NCBI RefSeq assembly: GCF_005406215.1 | Contig: NZ_NXMA01000006.1 | Location: 39,573-103,572, forward strand | Source of the DNA: Campylobacter aviculae | Lineage (GTDB): Bacteria; Campylobacterota; Campylobacteria; Campylobacterales; Campylobacteraceae | DNA length: 64,000 nt | Direction of reading: 5' to 3' | Part shown: positions 35,693-45,039 of the stretch, one piece after another | How the letters are laid out: every line of letters starts with the position of its first letter | Numbering within the stretch: position 1 is the stretch's first letter | Position numbers and translations under genes: made by a program | Notes under the pieces: generated by a model | Told to the model about the DNA's origin: nothing | The model's input: only the letters and a program-made list of their open reading frames with translations | Database searches by the model: none

Positions 35693-36445
35693 ATGAATGA
35701 AAGTATAGGTTTTGTTGATCATCTAAGACAAATTCTTACTTCTTGGGGTTTGTATGATGAAAATAGTATAAGTCCTTTTGCGGTATGGAAATTTTTAGAT
35801 GCTTTAGATAATAGTGATGCTTTTATCGATGGCTTTATCTATACTTTAGAAGTAAGTATCCTTGCTTTGCTTATAGCGATAATTTTTGGAACTATAGGTG
35901 GAGTTATGGCTACGAGTAAATTTAAAATCATAAGAGCCTATACTAAAACTTATGTGGAGCTTTTTCAAAATGTTCCTTTGGTGATACAAATTTTCTTCTT
36001 ATTTTATGCTTTGCCCGTTTTAGGAATACGACTCGATATATTTACAATTGGTGTATTAGGAGTTGGAGCTTACCACGGAGCTTATGTAAGTGAAGTGGTT
36101 AGAAGTGGAATTTTAGCTGTACCGAAAGGGCAGTTTGAAGCTTCTACTTCTCAAGGATTTACTTATATCCAACAAATGCGCTATATTATACTCCCACAAA
36201 CTGTAAGAATTATTTTGCCTCCTATGACAAATCAAATGGTAAATTTGATTAAAAATACTTCTGTATTACTCATTGTGGGTGGAGCTGAGCTTATGCATTC
36301 TGCAGATAGTTATGCAGCTGATTACGGAAATTACGCACCAGCTTATATATTTGCAGCAATTTTATATTTTATAATTTGTTATCCTTTGGCTTATTTTGCA
36401 AAGGCTTACGAAGACAAGTTAAAAAAAGCACATTTGATAAGATAA
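35693..36445 (+). CDS. PEB1 system amino-acid ABC permease 1
   Basis: Inner-membrane permease of the polar amino-acid (HAAT) type, 250 residues. It has an N-terminal soluble stretch of about 45 residues. Four to five transmembrane helices follow (FIYTLEVSILALLIAIIFGT, the start of the domain), with the ATPase-contact EAA-like loop GQFEASTSQGFTYIQQMRYI. It starts 4 bases after peb1A and precedes the second permease by 10 bases. The two probably form a heterodimer. Confidence 0.93.
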   Translation: MNESIGFVDHLRQILTSWGLYDENSISPFAVWKFLDALDNSDAFIDGFIYTLEVSILALLIAIIFGTIGGVMATSKFKIIRAYTKTYVELFQNVPLVIQIFFLFYALPVLGIRLDIFTIGVLGVGAYHGAYVSEVVRSGILAVPKGQFEASTSQGFTYIQQMRYIILPQTVRIILPPMTNQMVNLIKNTSVLLIVGGAELMHSADSYAADYGNYAPAYIFAAILYFIICYPLAYFAKAYEDKLKKAHLIR

Positions 36446-36455
36446 AGGGACTGCT

Positions 36456-37115
36456 ATGGAAAATGTTTTTAATGAGCAAAATATTAATTTTCTAATACAA
36501 GGTTTATTTCTTACGTTAAAAATTGCTTTAGCTACTTGTATTATTTCGATTATTTTTGGAACTTTTTTAGCTATAACTAAAAATTATGGTGATAAATTAA
36601 GTAGATTTTTAGCGGCTTGTTATATAGATATTTTTAGAAATACTCCATTATTATTATGGATGCTTGCAGCTTGTTTTGTCTTACCTGTTTTTTTTGGACA
36701 ATTTCCACAAGCTTTTTGGGGAACTGTAGGATTTTCATTATATACTAGTTCGGTTATGGCTGAAATTATTCGAGGGGGTTTAAATTCCATTCCAAAAGGG
36801 CAGTTTGAAGCAGCTTATTCTCAAGGTTTTAGTAAATTTTTTACTCTTTTTTATATTATTTTACCTCAAACTTTTAGAAAGATAATGCCTGCTTTATTAT
36901 CGCAAATTGTGACCACTGTAAAAGATACAGCTTATTTGGCAGGTCTTGGTATAGCAGAGCTTACATATAATTCTAAAACTATATTGGCAAAATTAACTAG
37001 TTTTGAAGAAATATTGACTATGATTGGTATTGTTGCTGGAATTTATTTTGTAATATGTTTTTCGCTTTCTATGTTGGTAAGATATTATGCCAAAAAAACA
37101 GCTTATATATCTTGA
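36456..37115 (+). CDS. PEB1 system amino-acid ABC permease 2
   Basis: Second HAAT permease, 219 residues, with the domain start GLFLTLKIALATCIISIIFG, the DIFRNTPLLLWM motif and the coupling loop GQFEAAYSQGFSKFFTLFYI. It is shorter than its partner because it lacks the N-terminal soluble part. Last gene of pebC-peb1A-permease-permease; prsA begins 83 bases further on. Confidence 0.93.
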   Translation: MENVFNEQNINFLIQGLFLTLKIALATCIISIIFGTFLAITKNYGDKLSRFLAACYIDIFRNTPLLLWMLAACFVLPVFFGQFPQAFWGTVGFSLYTSSVMAEIIRGGLNSIPKGQFEAAYSQGFSKFFTLFYIILPQTFRKIMPALLSQIVTTVKDTAYLAGLGIAELTYNSKTILAKLTSFEEILTMIGIVAGIYFVICFSLSMLVRYYAKKTAYIS

Positions 37116-37198
37116 AATTTTAAAATTTACAGCTATTTTTAACGAATGTTTTAATAAAATCATGTTTTTAAATTTTATAAACAAATTAAGGTTATGTT

Positions 37199-38128
37199 AT
37201 GCGAGGTTATAAGATTTTTTCAGGTTCGGCCAATATGGAATTTGCAAGACAAATTTCTAAATATCTTTCTCTACCTTTAAGCGATGCAGGTGTAAAACGT
37301 TTTAGTGATGGAGAAATCAGTGTTCAAATTGATGAAAGCGTTCGCGGTAAAGATGTTTTTATTATTCAAAGCACTTGTATTCCTACAAATGATAACTTAA
37401 TGGAACTTTTGATTTTAACCGATGCTTTACGTCGTTCAAGTGCAAAATCAATTACAGCTATTATTCCTTATTTTGGTTATGCAAGGCAAGATAGAAAAGC
37501 TAATCCTAGAGTACCAATTACAGCTAAGCTTGTTGCAAATTTAATTCAAGCAGCGGGCATTGATCGTGTAGCAACTATTGATTTACACGCTGGACAAATT
37601 CAAGGTTTTTTTGATATACCTGTTGATAATCTTTATGGAAGTATAGTGTTTAATGACTATATAAAAAGTAAACATTTTAAGAATGCTGTTATTGCGAGCC
37701 CTGATATTGGTGGAATTGCAAGAGCTAGAAGTGTTGCAAAACATTTGGGGCTTGATATAGTTATAGTCGATAAAAGAAGAGAAAAAGCTAATGAAAGCGA
37801 AGTGATGAATATCATAGGTGATGTAGCAGACAAAGAAATCGTTTTAGTTGATGATATTATAGATACGGCAGGAACTATAGTAAAAGCTGCTGAAGCTTTA
37901 AAGGATAAGGGTGCTAAATCTGTAATGGCGTGTTGCACTCATCCGGTTTTAAGTGGTCCAGCATATGAAAGAATCGCTACCGGTGCTATAGATGAACTTG
38001 TTGTTACTGACACTATACCTTTAAAGCAAGAATTGCCAAATATAAAAGTTTTAAGTGTTGCACCTGTATTTGCAGAAGTTATACGACGAGTGTATCATAA
38101 CGAAAGTGTAAATTCTTTATTCCTTTAA
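37199..38128 (+). CDS. prsA: Ribose-phosphate pyrophosphokinase
   Basis: Makes PRPP from ribose-5-phosphate and ATP for purine, pyrimidine, His and Trp synthesis. The 309 residues include KIFSGSANMEFARQISKYL, RQDRKANPRVPITAKLVANL, the class I metal site TIDLHAGQIQGFF and the PRPP loop VLVDDIIDTAGTIVKAAE. A clear terminator follows. Confidence 0.97.
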   Translation: MRGYKIFSGSANMEFARQISKYLSLPLSDAGVKRFSDGEISVQIDESVRGKDVFIIQSTCIPTNDNLMELLILTDALRRSSAKSITAIIPYFGYARQDRKANPRVPITAKLVANLIQAAGIDRVATIDLHAGQIQGFFDIPVDNLYGSIVFNDYIKSKHFKNAVIASPDIGGIARARSVAKHLGLDIVIVDKRREKANESEVMNIIGDVADKEIVLVDDIIDTAGTIVKAAEALKDKGAKSVMACCTHPVLSGPAYERIATGAIDELVVTDTIPLKQELPNIKVLSVAPVFAEVIRRVYHNESVNSLFL

Positions 38129-38135
38129 AATTATT

Positions 38136-38156
38136 TCTATAGGTTTAACCTATAGA
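38136..38156 (+). terminator. Terminator after prsA
   Basis: Perfect palindrome TCTATAGGTT-T-AACCTATAGA (effective 9-bp stem, 3-base loop), followed by TTTACATATTTTT. Confidence 0.7.
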
Positions 38157-38284
38157 TTTACATATTTTTAAGCATAAAAATTATTCCTAGCATTTTTAAA
38201 AATTATTTTTAGAATACAAAAGATTTAAAAAAAATTAATAGTTTATTTATTATAATTATTTTTTATTTCAAAAAGGAGTAAGAG

Positions 38285-40429
38285 TTGAAAAAAATTTTAT
38301 GGTTTTTTGTGGCTTTATTGGGAGCTGTTTGCTTTTGTTATCTTGCTTTGCAAAATGGCGAAAAAGTTTCGGCTATTTACTTAGTTGTGTCGGCTGTCTG
38401 TATTTATATGATAGGGTATAGACTTTATGGTTGTTTTATAGCATTTAAGGTGTTTGGCTTAGATAAAAATCGAGCTACTCCTGCTAAAGTAGAAAACGAT
38501 GGACAGAATTTTGTTCCAACAAATAAAATTGTTTTATTTAGCCATCAATTTGCTGCTATTGCAGGAGCTGGTCCTTTAGTTGGTCCCGTTTTGGCTGCTC
38601 AAATGGGTTATTTGCCTTCTATGATTTGGATTTTAGTTGGAGGGGTTTTGGCAGGGTCTGTCCATGATTTTTTAGTACTTTTCATTTCTATGCGTAGAAA
38701 AGGTCGCAGTCTTGGGGAAATGATCAAAGATGAAATGGGAAGTTTTACTGGTGGAGTGGCTATGGTGGCTATTTTCGGGATCATGATTATAATCATCGCT
38801 ATTTTAGCAATGGTTGTAGTTAAATCTTTGGCAAATTCTCCTTGGGGATTATTTACCATAGCAATGACTATTCCTATAGCTATATTTATGGGAATTTATA
38901 TGCGTTTTATACGTCCAGGTAGAGTGGGTGAAGCGTCAATTATTGGTTTTATTTTATTGCTTCTTTCGATTCATTATGGTCACTATGTATCAATTAATCC
39001 TACTTTAGCGAAATTTTTTACTTTTGATCAGCCTACATTAGCATTTATGATTATGGGATATGGATTAGTTTCATCGCTTTTACCTGTTTGGTTTTTCTTA
39101 GCTCCAAGAGATTATCTTGCTACTTTTTTAAAAATGGGCGTTATTGTTGTGATGGCTTTGGCAATTTTATTTGTTGCACCTGATTTTTTAATGCCAAAAG
39201 TTAATTATCAATATCTTGATGGAACAGGCCCTGTTTTTGCAGGATCTATTTTTCCTTTTTTATTTATTACTATAGCTTGTGGTGCTATTAGTGGCTTCCA
39301 TGCTTTGATTTCAAGTGGAACAAGTCCAAAAATGCTGGAAAATGAAGAACATGCTTTGTTTGTAGGATATGGAGCTATGCTTGCTGAAAGTGGCGTGGCT
39401 GTTATGGCTTTAATTTGTGCTTGTATTTTACATCCTGGAATTTATTTCGCAGTTAATTCTTCTTCTGCTTTAATTGGGACTGATTTGGTTCAAGCTGCTA
39501 AAACAATTAGCGAATGGGGATTTGCAGTTACTCCGCAAGAAATAGCACAGCTTACTAAGGATATAGGAGAACATAGCATTTTATCAAGAACTGGTGGGGC
39601 ACCAACATTTGCATTGGGAGTTACTTTAATCTTGCATCAAATTTTTGGTGGAGTTGAATTTATGGGATTTTGGTATCATTTTGCAATTTTATTTGAAGCT
39701 TTGTTTATTTTAACAGCTGTTGATGCAGGAACTAGAACTTCTAAATTTATGATTCAAGATATATTAGGAAATGTTTATAAGCCTTTAGGAAATATTCATA
39801 ATGTTTGGGCTGGTTTATTAGCTACTATTATCAGCGTTTCTTGTTGGGGGTATTTTTTATATCAAGGAGCTATCGATCCAAATGGAGGAATTTACACTTT
39901 ATGGCCACTTTTTGGAGTGAGTAATCAAATGCTAGCAGGTATGGCTTTACTTTTAGTCAGTGCAATTCTTGCTAAAATGGGTAAAAAAAGATATCTTTGG
40001 GTAACTTTGGCACCTGCGACATTTGTTTTAATCGCAACTCTTTATGGAGGAATTCAAAAAGTATTGCCTTATGAAGAAGGTGCGAAAGTTCATAATGCAG
40101 TAAGTCATATAGCTACTGCTCAAATGAATAAAAAAAGTATTGATAAGTTAGAAGAAGAAATTGAAACGCTTAAAACTCAAAAAGGAAATCTAGGTACGGA
40201 AGAACAAGTAAAAATTGAAGAACAAATTCAATCCAAAGAAAAGCAAATTTCTAATTTATCACACTCTTTATTTGGAAATGTATTAGATGCAATTTTATGT
40301 ATATTCTTTATGCTCACTACTTTACTTGTAATAATTTCTTGTATAGGAATTTGTATAGGTAAAATAAAAATTCCATTAAAAGAAAGTCCGTATGTTAAAC
40401 TTGATTCTTTAAATGCTAAAGAAGCTTAG
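38285..40429 (+). CDS. cstA: Peptide/pyruvate transporter CstA (carbon starvation family)
   Basis: A 714-residue inner-membrane transporter from TTG 38285, with AAAAGGAG upstream. About 16-18 hydrophobic helices include family motifs HQFAAIAGAGPLVGPVLAAQ, GGVLAGSVHDFLVLFISMR and SGTSPKMLENE. C. jejuni CstA has been linked to peptide uptake and, in E. coli, relatives take up pyruvate. Near residues 618-660 lies a polar coiled coil (IDKLEEEIETLKTQKGNLG) before a last helix. It overlaps the small gene ybdD by 17 bases, the usual cstA partner. Confidence 0.95.
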   Translation: MKKILWFFVALLGAVCFCYLALQNGEKVSAIYLVVSAVCIYMIGYRLYGCFIAFKVFGLDKNRATPAKVENDGQNFVPTNKIVLFSHQFAAIAGAGPLVGPVLAAQMGYLPSMIWILVGGVLAGSVHDFLVLFISMRRKGRSLGEMIKDEMGSFTGGVAMVAIFGIMIIIIAILAMVVVKSLANSPWGLFTIAMTIPIAIFMGIYMRFIRPGRVGEASIIGFILLLLSIHYGHYVSINPTLAKFFTFDQPTLAFMIMGYGLVSSLLPVWFFLAPRDYLATFLKMGVIVVMALAILFVAPDFLMPKVNYQYLDGTGPVFAGSIFPFLFITIACGAISGFHALISSGTSPKMLENEEHALFVGYGAMLAESGVAVMALICACILHPGIYFAVNSSSALIGTDLVQAAKTISEWGFAVTPQEIAQLTKDIGEHSILSRTGGAPTFALGVTLILHQIFGGVEFMGFWYHFAILFEALFILTAVDAGTRTSKFMIQDILGNVYKPLGNIHNVWAGLLATIISVSCWGYFLYQGAIDPNGGIYTLWPLFGVSNQMLAGMALLLVSAILAKMGKKRYLWVTLAPATFVLIATLYGGIQKVLPYEEGAKVHNAVSHIATAQMNKKSIDKLEEEIETLKTQKGNLGTEEQVKIEEQIQSKEKQISNLSHSLFGNVLDAILCIFFMLTTLLVIISCIGICIGKIKIPLKESPYVKLDSLNAKEA

Positions 40430-40607
40430 AATTTATTATGAAAAGGCCGAAAGGTTTTTTCATCCCTTAGTTGGGCTTTCAAGTTATGATAAATATTTAG
40501 AGCATATGAAAGAAACCCACCCTGAAAAAATCCCCAAAACAAGAGGGGAATTTTTTCAAGAATGTTTAGAAAAGAAATACAATAGTGGTGGTTTAAACAA
40601 GTGTTGA
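40413..40607 (+). CDS. YbdD/YjiX family small protein, CstA partner
   Basis: A 64-residue protein whose start overlaps the end of cstA, so it is translationally coupled. It contains the family pattern YDKYLEHMKETHPEKIPKTR and GEFFQECLEKKY. Small YbdD/YjiX proteins follow cstA-type transporters in many bacteria and are required for their activity in some. It is soluble and highly charged. The name ybdD refers to the E. coli homologue. Confidence 0.87.
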   Translation: MLKKLRIYYEKAERFFHPLVGLSSYDKYLEHMKETHPEKIPKTRGEFFQECLEKKYNSGGLNKC

Positions 40608-40656
40608 TAGTCTTATAGGATAAAGTTTTATCAAACAAAAATTTAAGACTAGCGAT

Positions 40657-41061
40657 TTAAAAACCGCGAGCCTTTTTTAACTCATCACTAATTGGTTTTT
40701 TATGACCACGTGCATCAACGCTTACATAGGTTACAGTAGCAGAGGTTACATTGATGAAAATTGGACAACCAAATTCATCAGATCTTTGTGCGACAACTTC
40801 TACTTGGACTTTTATTGATGTTGTACCAACTTTTACAACTTTTGCATAACAAGAAATAACATCTCCCACAAACACAGGTTGTTTAAAAACGACTTGCTCC
40901 ATAGAAATCGTTACAACTCTTTCAGGTGAAAGTTCTCTAGCTGCTATTGCTCCCGCAGAATCAATTTGTGATAAAATCCATCCGCCAAAAATATTGCCTG
41001 CTGAGTTAGTATCTCTAGGCATAGCAACTATTTTAAGTTTTGGTTCCCCCATATCTTTCAT
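40657..41061 (-). CDS. Hotdog-fold acyl-CoA thioesterase (YciA type)
   Basis: A 134-residue cytosolic thioesterase. GNIFGGWILSQIDSAGAIAA carries the catalytic Asp and helix of the YciA/BACH hotdog family, and VVTISMEQVVFKQPVFVGD follows. The C. jejuni orthologue (Cj0915) has a published hexameric structure. AGGAGTAAAA precedes ATG 41061. It is transcribed alone, divergently from ciaB. The physiological acyl-CoA substrate is unknown. Confidence 0.93.
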   Translation of the reverse strand: MKDMGEPKLKIVAMPRDTNSAGNIFGGWILSQIDSAGAIAARELSPERVVTISMEQVVFKQPVFVGDVISCYAKVVKVGTTSIKVQVEVVAQRSDEFGCPIFINVTSATVTYVSVDARGHKKPISDELKKARGF

Positions 41062-41134
41062 TTTTTACTCCTTATTTTAAATAATACATTATAATTCAAT
41101 AAAATTAAGTAAAGCTAAGAAAGGAAATAAATTT

Positions 41135-42973
41135 ATGAATAATTTTAAAGAAATAGCAAAACTTATAAAAAAACACAAAAAAGATATTAATCTTTTCTAT
41201 AAACTTTTAGATTTAAAAGAATGGGGAGAATACTTTGAAAGACTAGTTCAACTTAGCGAATTAAAAAAAGATAAAACCACCCTTTTGGCTATTCTTAAAC
41301 GTTTAATAGATTTAAAAGAGGAAAATTTAGTACAAGAATGGAAAAAAAATAATTTTAAAGAAGAAAAAATTGTAGAGTTGAAACATAAATTTTATCTTGA
41401 AGTGAAACAATTTTATGAATTAGAGCATCAAAACCTTATCAATGAAATTGCAGATAAAAAACTACTCAATGAATTTTATCAAACTCTTATACAAGGAGTT
41501 CATAATATAGGAGTTGTTATAAATGCTTTTGAAATTTCCTGGACTAAAGAAATTATAGAAAAAAATAATAAAATTTTAGCATCGCAATTTCCAAATCTTA
41601 ACGATGCTATTAGTTTCTTGCAAAAGAATGGATTGTATCAAACTACTCCGCAAGGAGAAATTTGTGAAAGAAGTTATGGAATCTTAATAAGAATAGGAAA
41701 TTTATGGAAATTTGTTCCTTATGCAAGATTTTTTGAAAATGAAACTTTAAAACTTGAATTTGCTTTTGATGAAATGATTGATAAATTAAAAATTTTTGCT
41801 AAAGAACAAGATGAAATAGCTTATATAAAATATTTTGAAAAATTAAAAGCTGCGTTTTGTGAAAAAGACGAAAGTAAAATAATTGGAGCGTGGCAAGAAG
41901 CAGAACTTGCTTGGATGGATGTTAGATCTCCTTTGCAAGTTGGACATCCTTTGGAATATTATGAAGATCATTATACTCATGCTGTAGCACTAGAATGGGA
42001 TATAAGATTAGAAGATGAAAGTGATTTTAATGCTTTAAATTTTAGCAATGAAATAAAACAAAGTTTTATAAGAGTATATGAAAATATAAATATTGAAGAT
42101 GAAAAATTAAAAAAAGAAGTGTTAAATAATATAGACAAAACTCAACTTTATATTTGCACCCCTATGATATTTTACGGAGCCGAACTTAAAGGTTTGTTTT
42201 CAGCACAAGTTGTTCCTAATGATGAATTTGTAAGCAACATAGCCGGAAAAAAGATTTTTGCATTTTTAAATTTTGTCTATGAAAATGCATTGACTCAACC
42301 ATTTATGAAAATAGCTAGTGAGGTTTTTGATAAAGAATTTTTAACCTATGGAAGAGAAATTCTCTTTTTTAAGGAAGATATTTGGAAGCGTGTTTATGAA
42401 ATTTCAACTATAGGACATGAATTTGGACATATCTTTTTTATCGCCAATGACAGCGAAAAGAAAATGAATAAAAGCGGTTTCTTTAAAAATATAGAAGAGT
42501 ATAAAGCGACAACTGGAGGATTGGTTAATTTCTTTTTTAATGAAGAGGAGAATTTAAAAATGCCTGTTTTTCACGATCTGATAAAAAGATCTATTTCTTT
42601 GATAGCTTGGCAAAAAGTTGATGAAGTACAACCTTATTATACAGAAGGACTTATTCATCTTTCTTTACTTTTTCAAAGTGGGGTTTTAAGTTTTAAAGAT
42701 AATCAGTTAAAGATTAATTTTAATCTAGAATTTTATGAAAAATTTAAACTGATAGCTTTAAATACTTATTATGAATTAGCAAGGCATTATGTTTTAAAAC
42801 TTGATGCAAAGGATTTTTTAAATCATTTTTGTAATATAGAAAATGAAGTCTTTATGCCTGTGCTACTTGAGTGTAGAGAATTTGTTCAATTTTATTATAG
42901 CTTATATGAAAAAATTGGTAATGAAGTTGATGATAGTGGAGAATTTGAATACTATAAATCCAAAAAATGTTGA
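41135..42973 (+). CDS. ciaB: Invasion antigen CiaB, with a gluzincin-like HEFGH motif
   Basis: A 612-residue protein orthologous to Campylobacter invasion antigen B, reported as secreted through the flagellar apparatus and needed for efficient host-cell invasion. No signal peptide is present. The N-terminal two-thirds is helical and charged. At residues 428-432 is HEFGH, a zinc-metallopeptidase HExxH motif preceded by ISTIG. A candidate third ligand is Glu454 or Glu455 in NIEEYKATTGG, 22-23 residues after the second His. This arrangement is that of gluzincin peptidases. The label 'invasion antigen' therefore may hide an enzyme. ciaB lies next to peptide transport and thioesterase genes here, as in C. 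jejuni. Confidence 0.9.
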   Translation: MNNFKEIAKLIKKHKKDINLFYKLLDLKEWGEYFERLVQLSELKKDKTTLLAILKRLIDLKEENLVQEWKKNNFKEEKIVELKHKFYLEVKQFYELEHQNLINEIADKKLLNEFYQTLIQGVHNIGVVINAFEISWTKEIIEKNNKILASQFPNLNDAISFLQKNGLYQTTPQGEICERSYGILIRIGNLWKFVPYARFFENETLKLEFAFDEMIDKLKIFAKEQDEIAYIKYFEKLKAAFCEKDESKIIGAWQEAELAWMDVRSPLQVGHPLEYYEDHYTHAVALEWDIRLEDESDFNALNFSNEIKQSFIRVYENINIEDEKLKKEVLNNIDKTQLYICTPMIFYGAELKGLFSAQVVPNDEFVSNIAGKKIFAFLNFVYENALTQPFMKIASEVFDKEFLTYGREILFFKEDIWKRVYEISTIGHEFGHIFFIANDSEKKMNKSGFFKNIEEYKATTGGLVNFFFNEEENLKMPVFHDLIKRSISLIAWQKVDEVQPYYTEGLIHLSLLFQSGVLSFKDNQLKINFNLEFYEKFKLIALNTYYELARHYVLKLDAKDFLNHFCNIENEVFMPVLLECREFVQFYYSLYEKIGNEVDDSGEFEYYKSKKC

Positions 42974-43076
42974 AAATTTTTGAAAAAATCTTAAAAAATT
43001 ATGTTTTTTACTTGATATTGTTTTTTTAATATGCTAGAATTAGACGTTTCAATAAAAAAAACAAAAGGAGCTTTTT

Positions 43077-43367
43077 ATGACTAAAGCAGATTTTATTTCA
43101 AAAGTTGCTCAAACTGCTGGGCTTACAAAAAAAGATGCTACGGCTGCTACTGATGCAGTAATTGCTACTATTACTGAAGTATTAGCTAAAGGCGATAGTG
43201 TTAGCTTTATTGGTTTTGGTACTTTTTCAACAGCTGAAAGAGCTGCAAGAGAAGCTAGAGTTCCAAGCACTGGTAAAACTATCAAGGTTCCTGCTACTAG
43301 AGTTGCTAAATTTAAAGTAGGTAAAAATCTTAAAGAAGCTGTTGCTAAAGCAAAAAAGAAAAAATAA
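43077..43367 (+). CDS. hupB: DNA-binding protein HU
   Basis: A 96-residue nucleoid protein that bends and compacts DNA. MTKADFISKVAQTAGLTKKD and the beta-arm signature GFGTFSTAERAAREARVPST are diagnostic of HU. The C-terminus is Lys-rich (AVAKAKKKK). It has a strong ribosome site (AAAGGAG) and a strong terminator, consistent with high expression. Confidence 0.97.
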   Translation: MTKADFISKVAQTAGLTKKDATAATDAVIATITEVLAKGDSVSFIGFGTFSTAERAAREARVPSTGKTIKVPATRVAKFKVGKNLKEAVAKAKKKK

Positions 43368-43374
43368 TTTTTTT

Positions 43375-43400
43375 GGCTAGAAATTTTCTAGCCTCTTTTT
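43375..43400 (+). terminator. Terminator after hupB
   Basis: GGCTAGAA-ATT-TTCTAGCC (8-bp perfect stem), followed by TCTTTTT. Confidence 0.9.
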
Positions 43401-43442
43401 ATATAAAAATTTATTCTCAGTCTTTAAGGCTTTGTGTTAAAG

Positions 43443-43886
43443 CTATCTTCTTAATTCAAAATCAAAATAAAAGTCTATAGGTTTGTTATCATCCATTAAT
43501 TCCGCTCTAAAACGCATAATATTCATTGAGCAAGCAGAAAGGATAAATTGTGCTTCGTAGTCCGTTTTGTTAATTGGATGAATTTTAGGTTTAATTTCAC
43601 CCATAAACATATTTAATCCATAAATCTTTATTCCTAAATTTTCATAAAATCCTAAATTTTTAATTTTTAATTGTATAGTTTGTAAAGATCGAATAGGTTT
43701 TGGTGTTAAAGAAATTAAAATTTCTTTATCTTTAAATTTATAAATACAATCTTTAGAATTTAAATCGCAAGAAAGCTCTGATTTATCGTTATTTTTTGTT
43801 CTATCTTTTGAGATATAAAAATCAAGCGTAATATACAAAATAAACAATACTAAACCAAAAATTAAAATAAAAAGTAATTTTTTCAT
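43443..43886 (-). CDS. Periplasmic or membrane-anchored protein, unknown function
   Basis: A 147-residue protein with one N-terminal hydrophobic segment (LLFILIFGLVLFILYITLDF) that may be an uncleaved anchor. The periplasmic part follows, containing a Cys pair (SCDLNSKDC) and a later Cys (LSACSMNIM). The sequence between reads as short beta strands (KEILISLTPKPIRSLQTIQL). It resembles the uncharacterised periplasmic protein found between hupB and pgp2 in C. jejuni, which neighbours a SCO1-like gene there. The Cys residues hint at a copper or redox link, but I cannot support that. Confidence 0.7.
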   Translation of the reverse strand: MKKLLFILIFGLVLFILYITLDFYISKDRTKNNDKSELSCDLNSKDCIYKFKDKEILISLTPKPIRSLQTIQLKIKNLGFYENLGIKIYGLNMFMGEIKPKIHPINKTDYEAQFILSACSMNIMRFRAELMDDNKPIDFYFDFELRR

Positions 43887-44058
43887 TAGAAGTATTCCTT
43901 GATTTGGTTATTAATATAAAATTATATCAAAATTAAAATTTATTTCTTTAACTGTTTTTAATAATTATTTTTTAAGAAAAAAATAATATAATCACAATCA
44001 CTTATTTTTACAAAGACTTTGTTTATATTATAAAATTTATGTTTTACAAGGAAATACT

Positions 44059-45039
44059 TTGCTTAAAAGAATTATATTTTTGTTTTTTATTTGTATTTCA
44101 ATGCTTAGGGCATCATCTGATTTGGTTAAAATTTATTTAGATCAAGGACTTGATGCTGTTGGTGTAGCAATTGAAAAAGAGTTAATGGATAAAAATTTTT
44201 GGTTGTCTGAAATCGGAGATAAGAATATTTCTCTTGGCTATTATGATGATAATGTTGCTATCGTGCTTACTAATAAAACTAATAAAATACTCCGTGTATT
44301 TTCATACGATAATGGAAAAGTTAAGCAACTTTTTGAGCAAAAATCAATCATTACGGGTCTTATGGGGGATAAGCGGTTTGAGGGAGATTTAAAAACCCCG
44401 GTAGGTTTTTATGAGCTTGGAAAGAAATTTAACCCCGGTGATCCTTATTATGGTCCTTTTGCTTTTGCTACTACTTATCCGAATTTACTCGATAAATTAC
44501 AAGGCAAAACAGGTGGTGGAATTTGGATACATGGTTATCCTTTAGATGGAACAAGACTTGATGAATTTAAGACAAGAGGCTGTATAGCTTTATTTAATGA
44601 AAATCTTGAAAAATTTGCAAAAGTGGTTCAAGATAAAAAAGTATTTGTTATGACAGAGGAGAAAAATAAAATTCGAGCTAATAGAGAAGAAATTGCTTCT
44701 TTGCTTGCAGATCTTTTTGCTTGGAAACTTGCTTGGACTAATAGTGATACTGAATCTTATTTAAAATTTTATGATAAAAAAGAATTCAAGCGTTTTGATA
44801 AAATGAATTTTGATCAATTTGCCTCTATGAAAAAAGCAATTTTTTCACGTAAAGAAAATAAAAAAATTAAATTCTCAAAGATTAGTATTAGCCCTTATCC
44901 AAATTTAGAGAATGAGGTAATGTATAGAATTGCATTCTATGAAGATTATTACACTAAAAATTATCAATTTAAGGGTAATAAAATTTTATATGTTAAAGTT
45001 GATGATAAAGGAAGAATGAAAATTTTAGCAGAGCAATAA
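44059..45039 (+). CDS. pgp2: Peptidoglycan LD-carboxypeptidase Pgp2 (helical cell shape)
   Basis: Periplasmic enzyme trimming tetrapeptide to tripeptide stems in peptidoglycan; in C. jejuni Pgp2 is required for helical shape. 326 residues from TTG 44059, with signal peptide 1-18 (ending LRA). The YkuD domain carries His158 in WIHGYP and catalytic Cys175 in TRGCIAL. The C-terminal NTF2-like domain starts near 215 (LADLFAWKLAWTNSDTESYL) and is the pocket domain described for Pgp2. alr follows with zero gap, so two cell-wall genes are coupled. Confidence 0.92.
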   Translation: MLKRIIFLFFICISMLRASSDLVKIYLDQGLDAVGVAIEKELMDKNFWLSEIGDKNISLGYYDDNVAIVLTNKTNKILRVFSYDNGKVKQLFEQKSIITGLMGDKRFEGDLKTPVGFYELGKKFNPGDPYYGPFAFATTYPNLLDKLQGKTGGGIWIHGYPLDGTRLDEFKTRGCIALFNENLEKFAKVVQDKKVFVMTEEKNKIRANREEIASLLADLFAWKLAWTNSDTESYLKFYDKKEFKRFDKMNFDQFASMKKAIFSRKENKKIKFSKISISPYPNLENEVMYRIAFYEDYYTKNYQFKGNKILYVKVDDKGRMKILAEQ

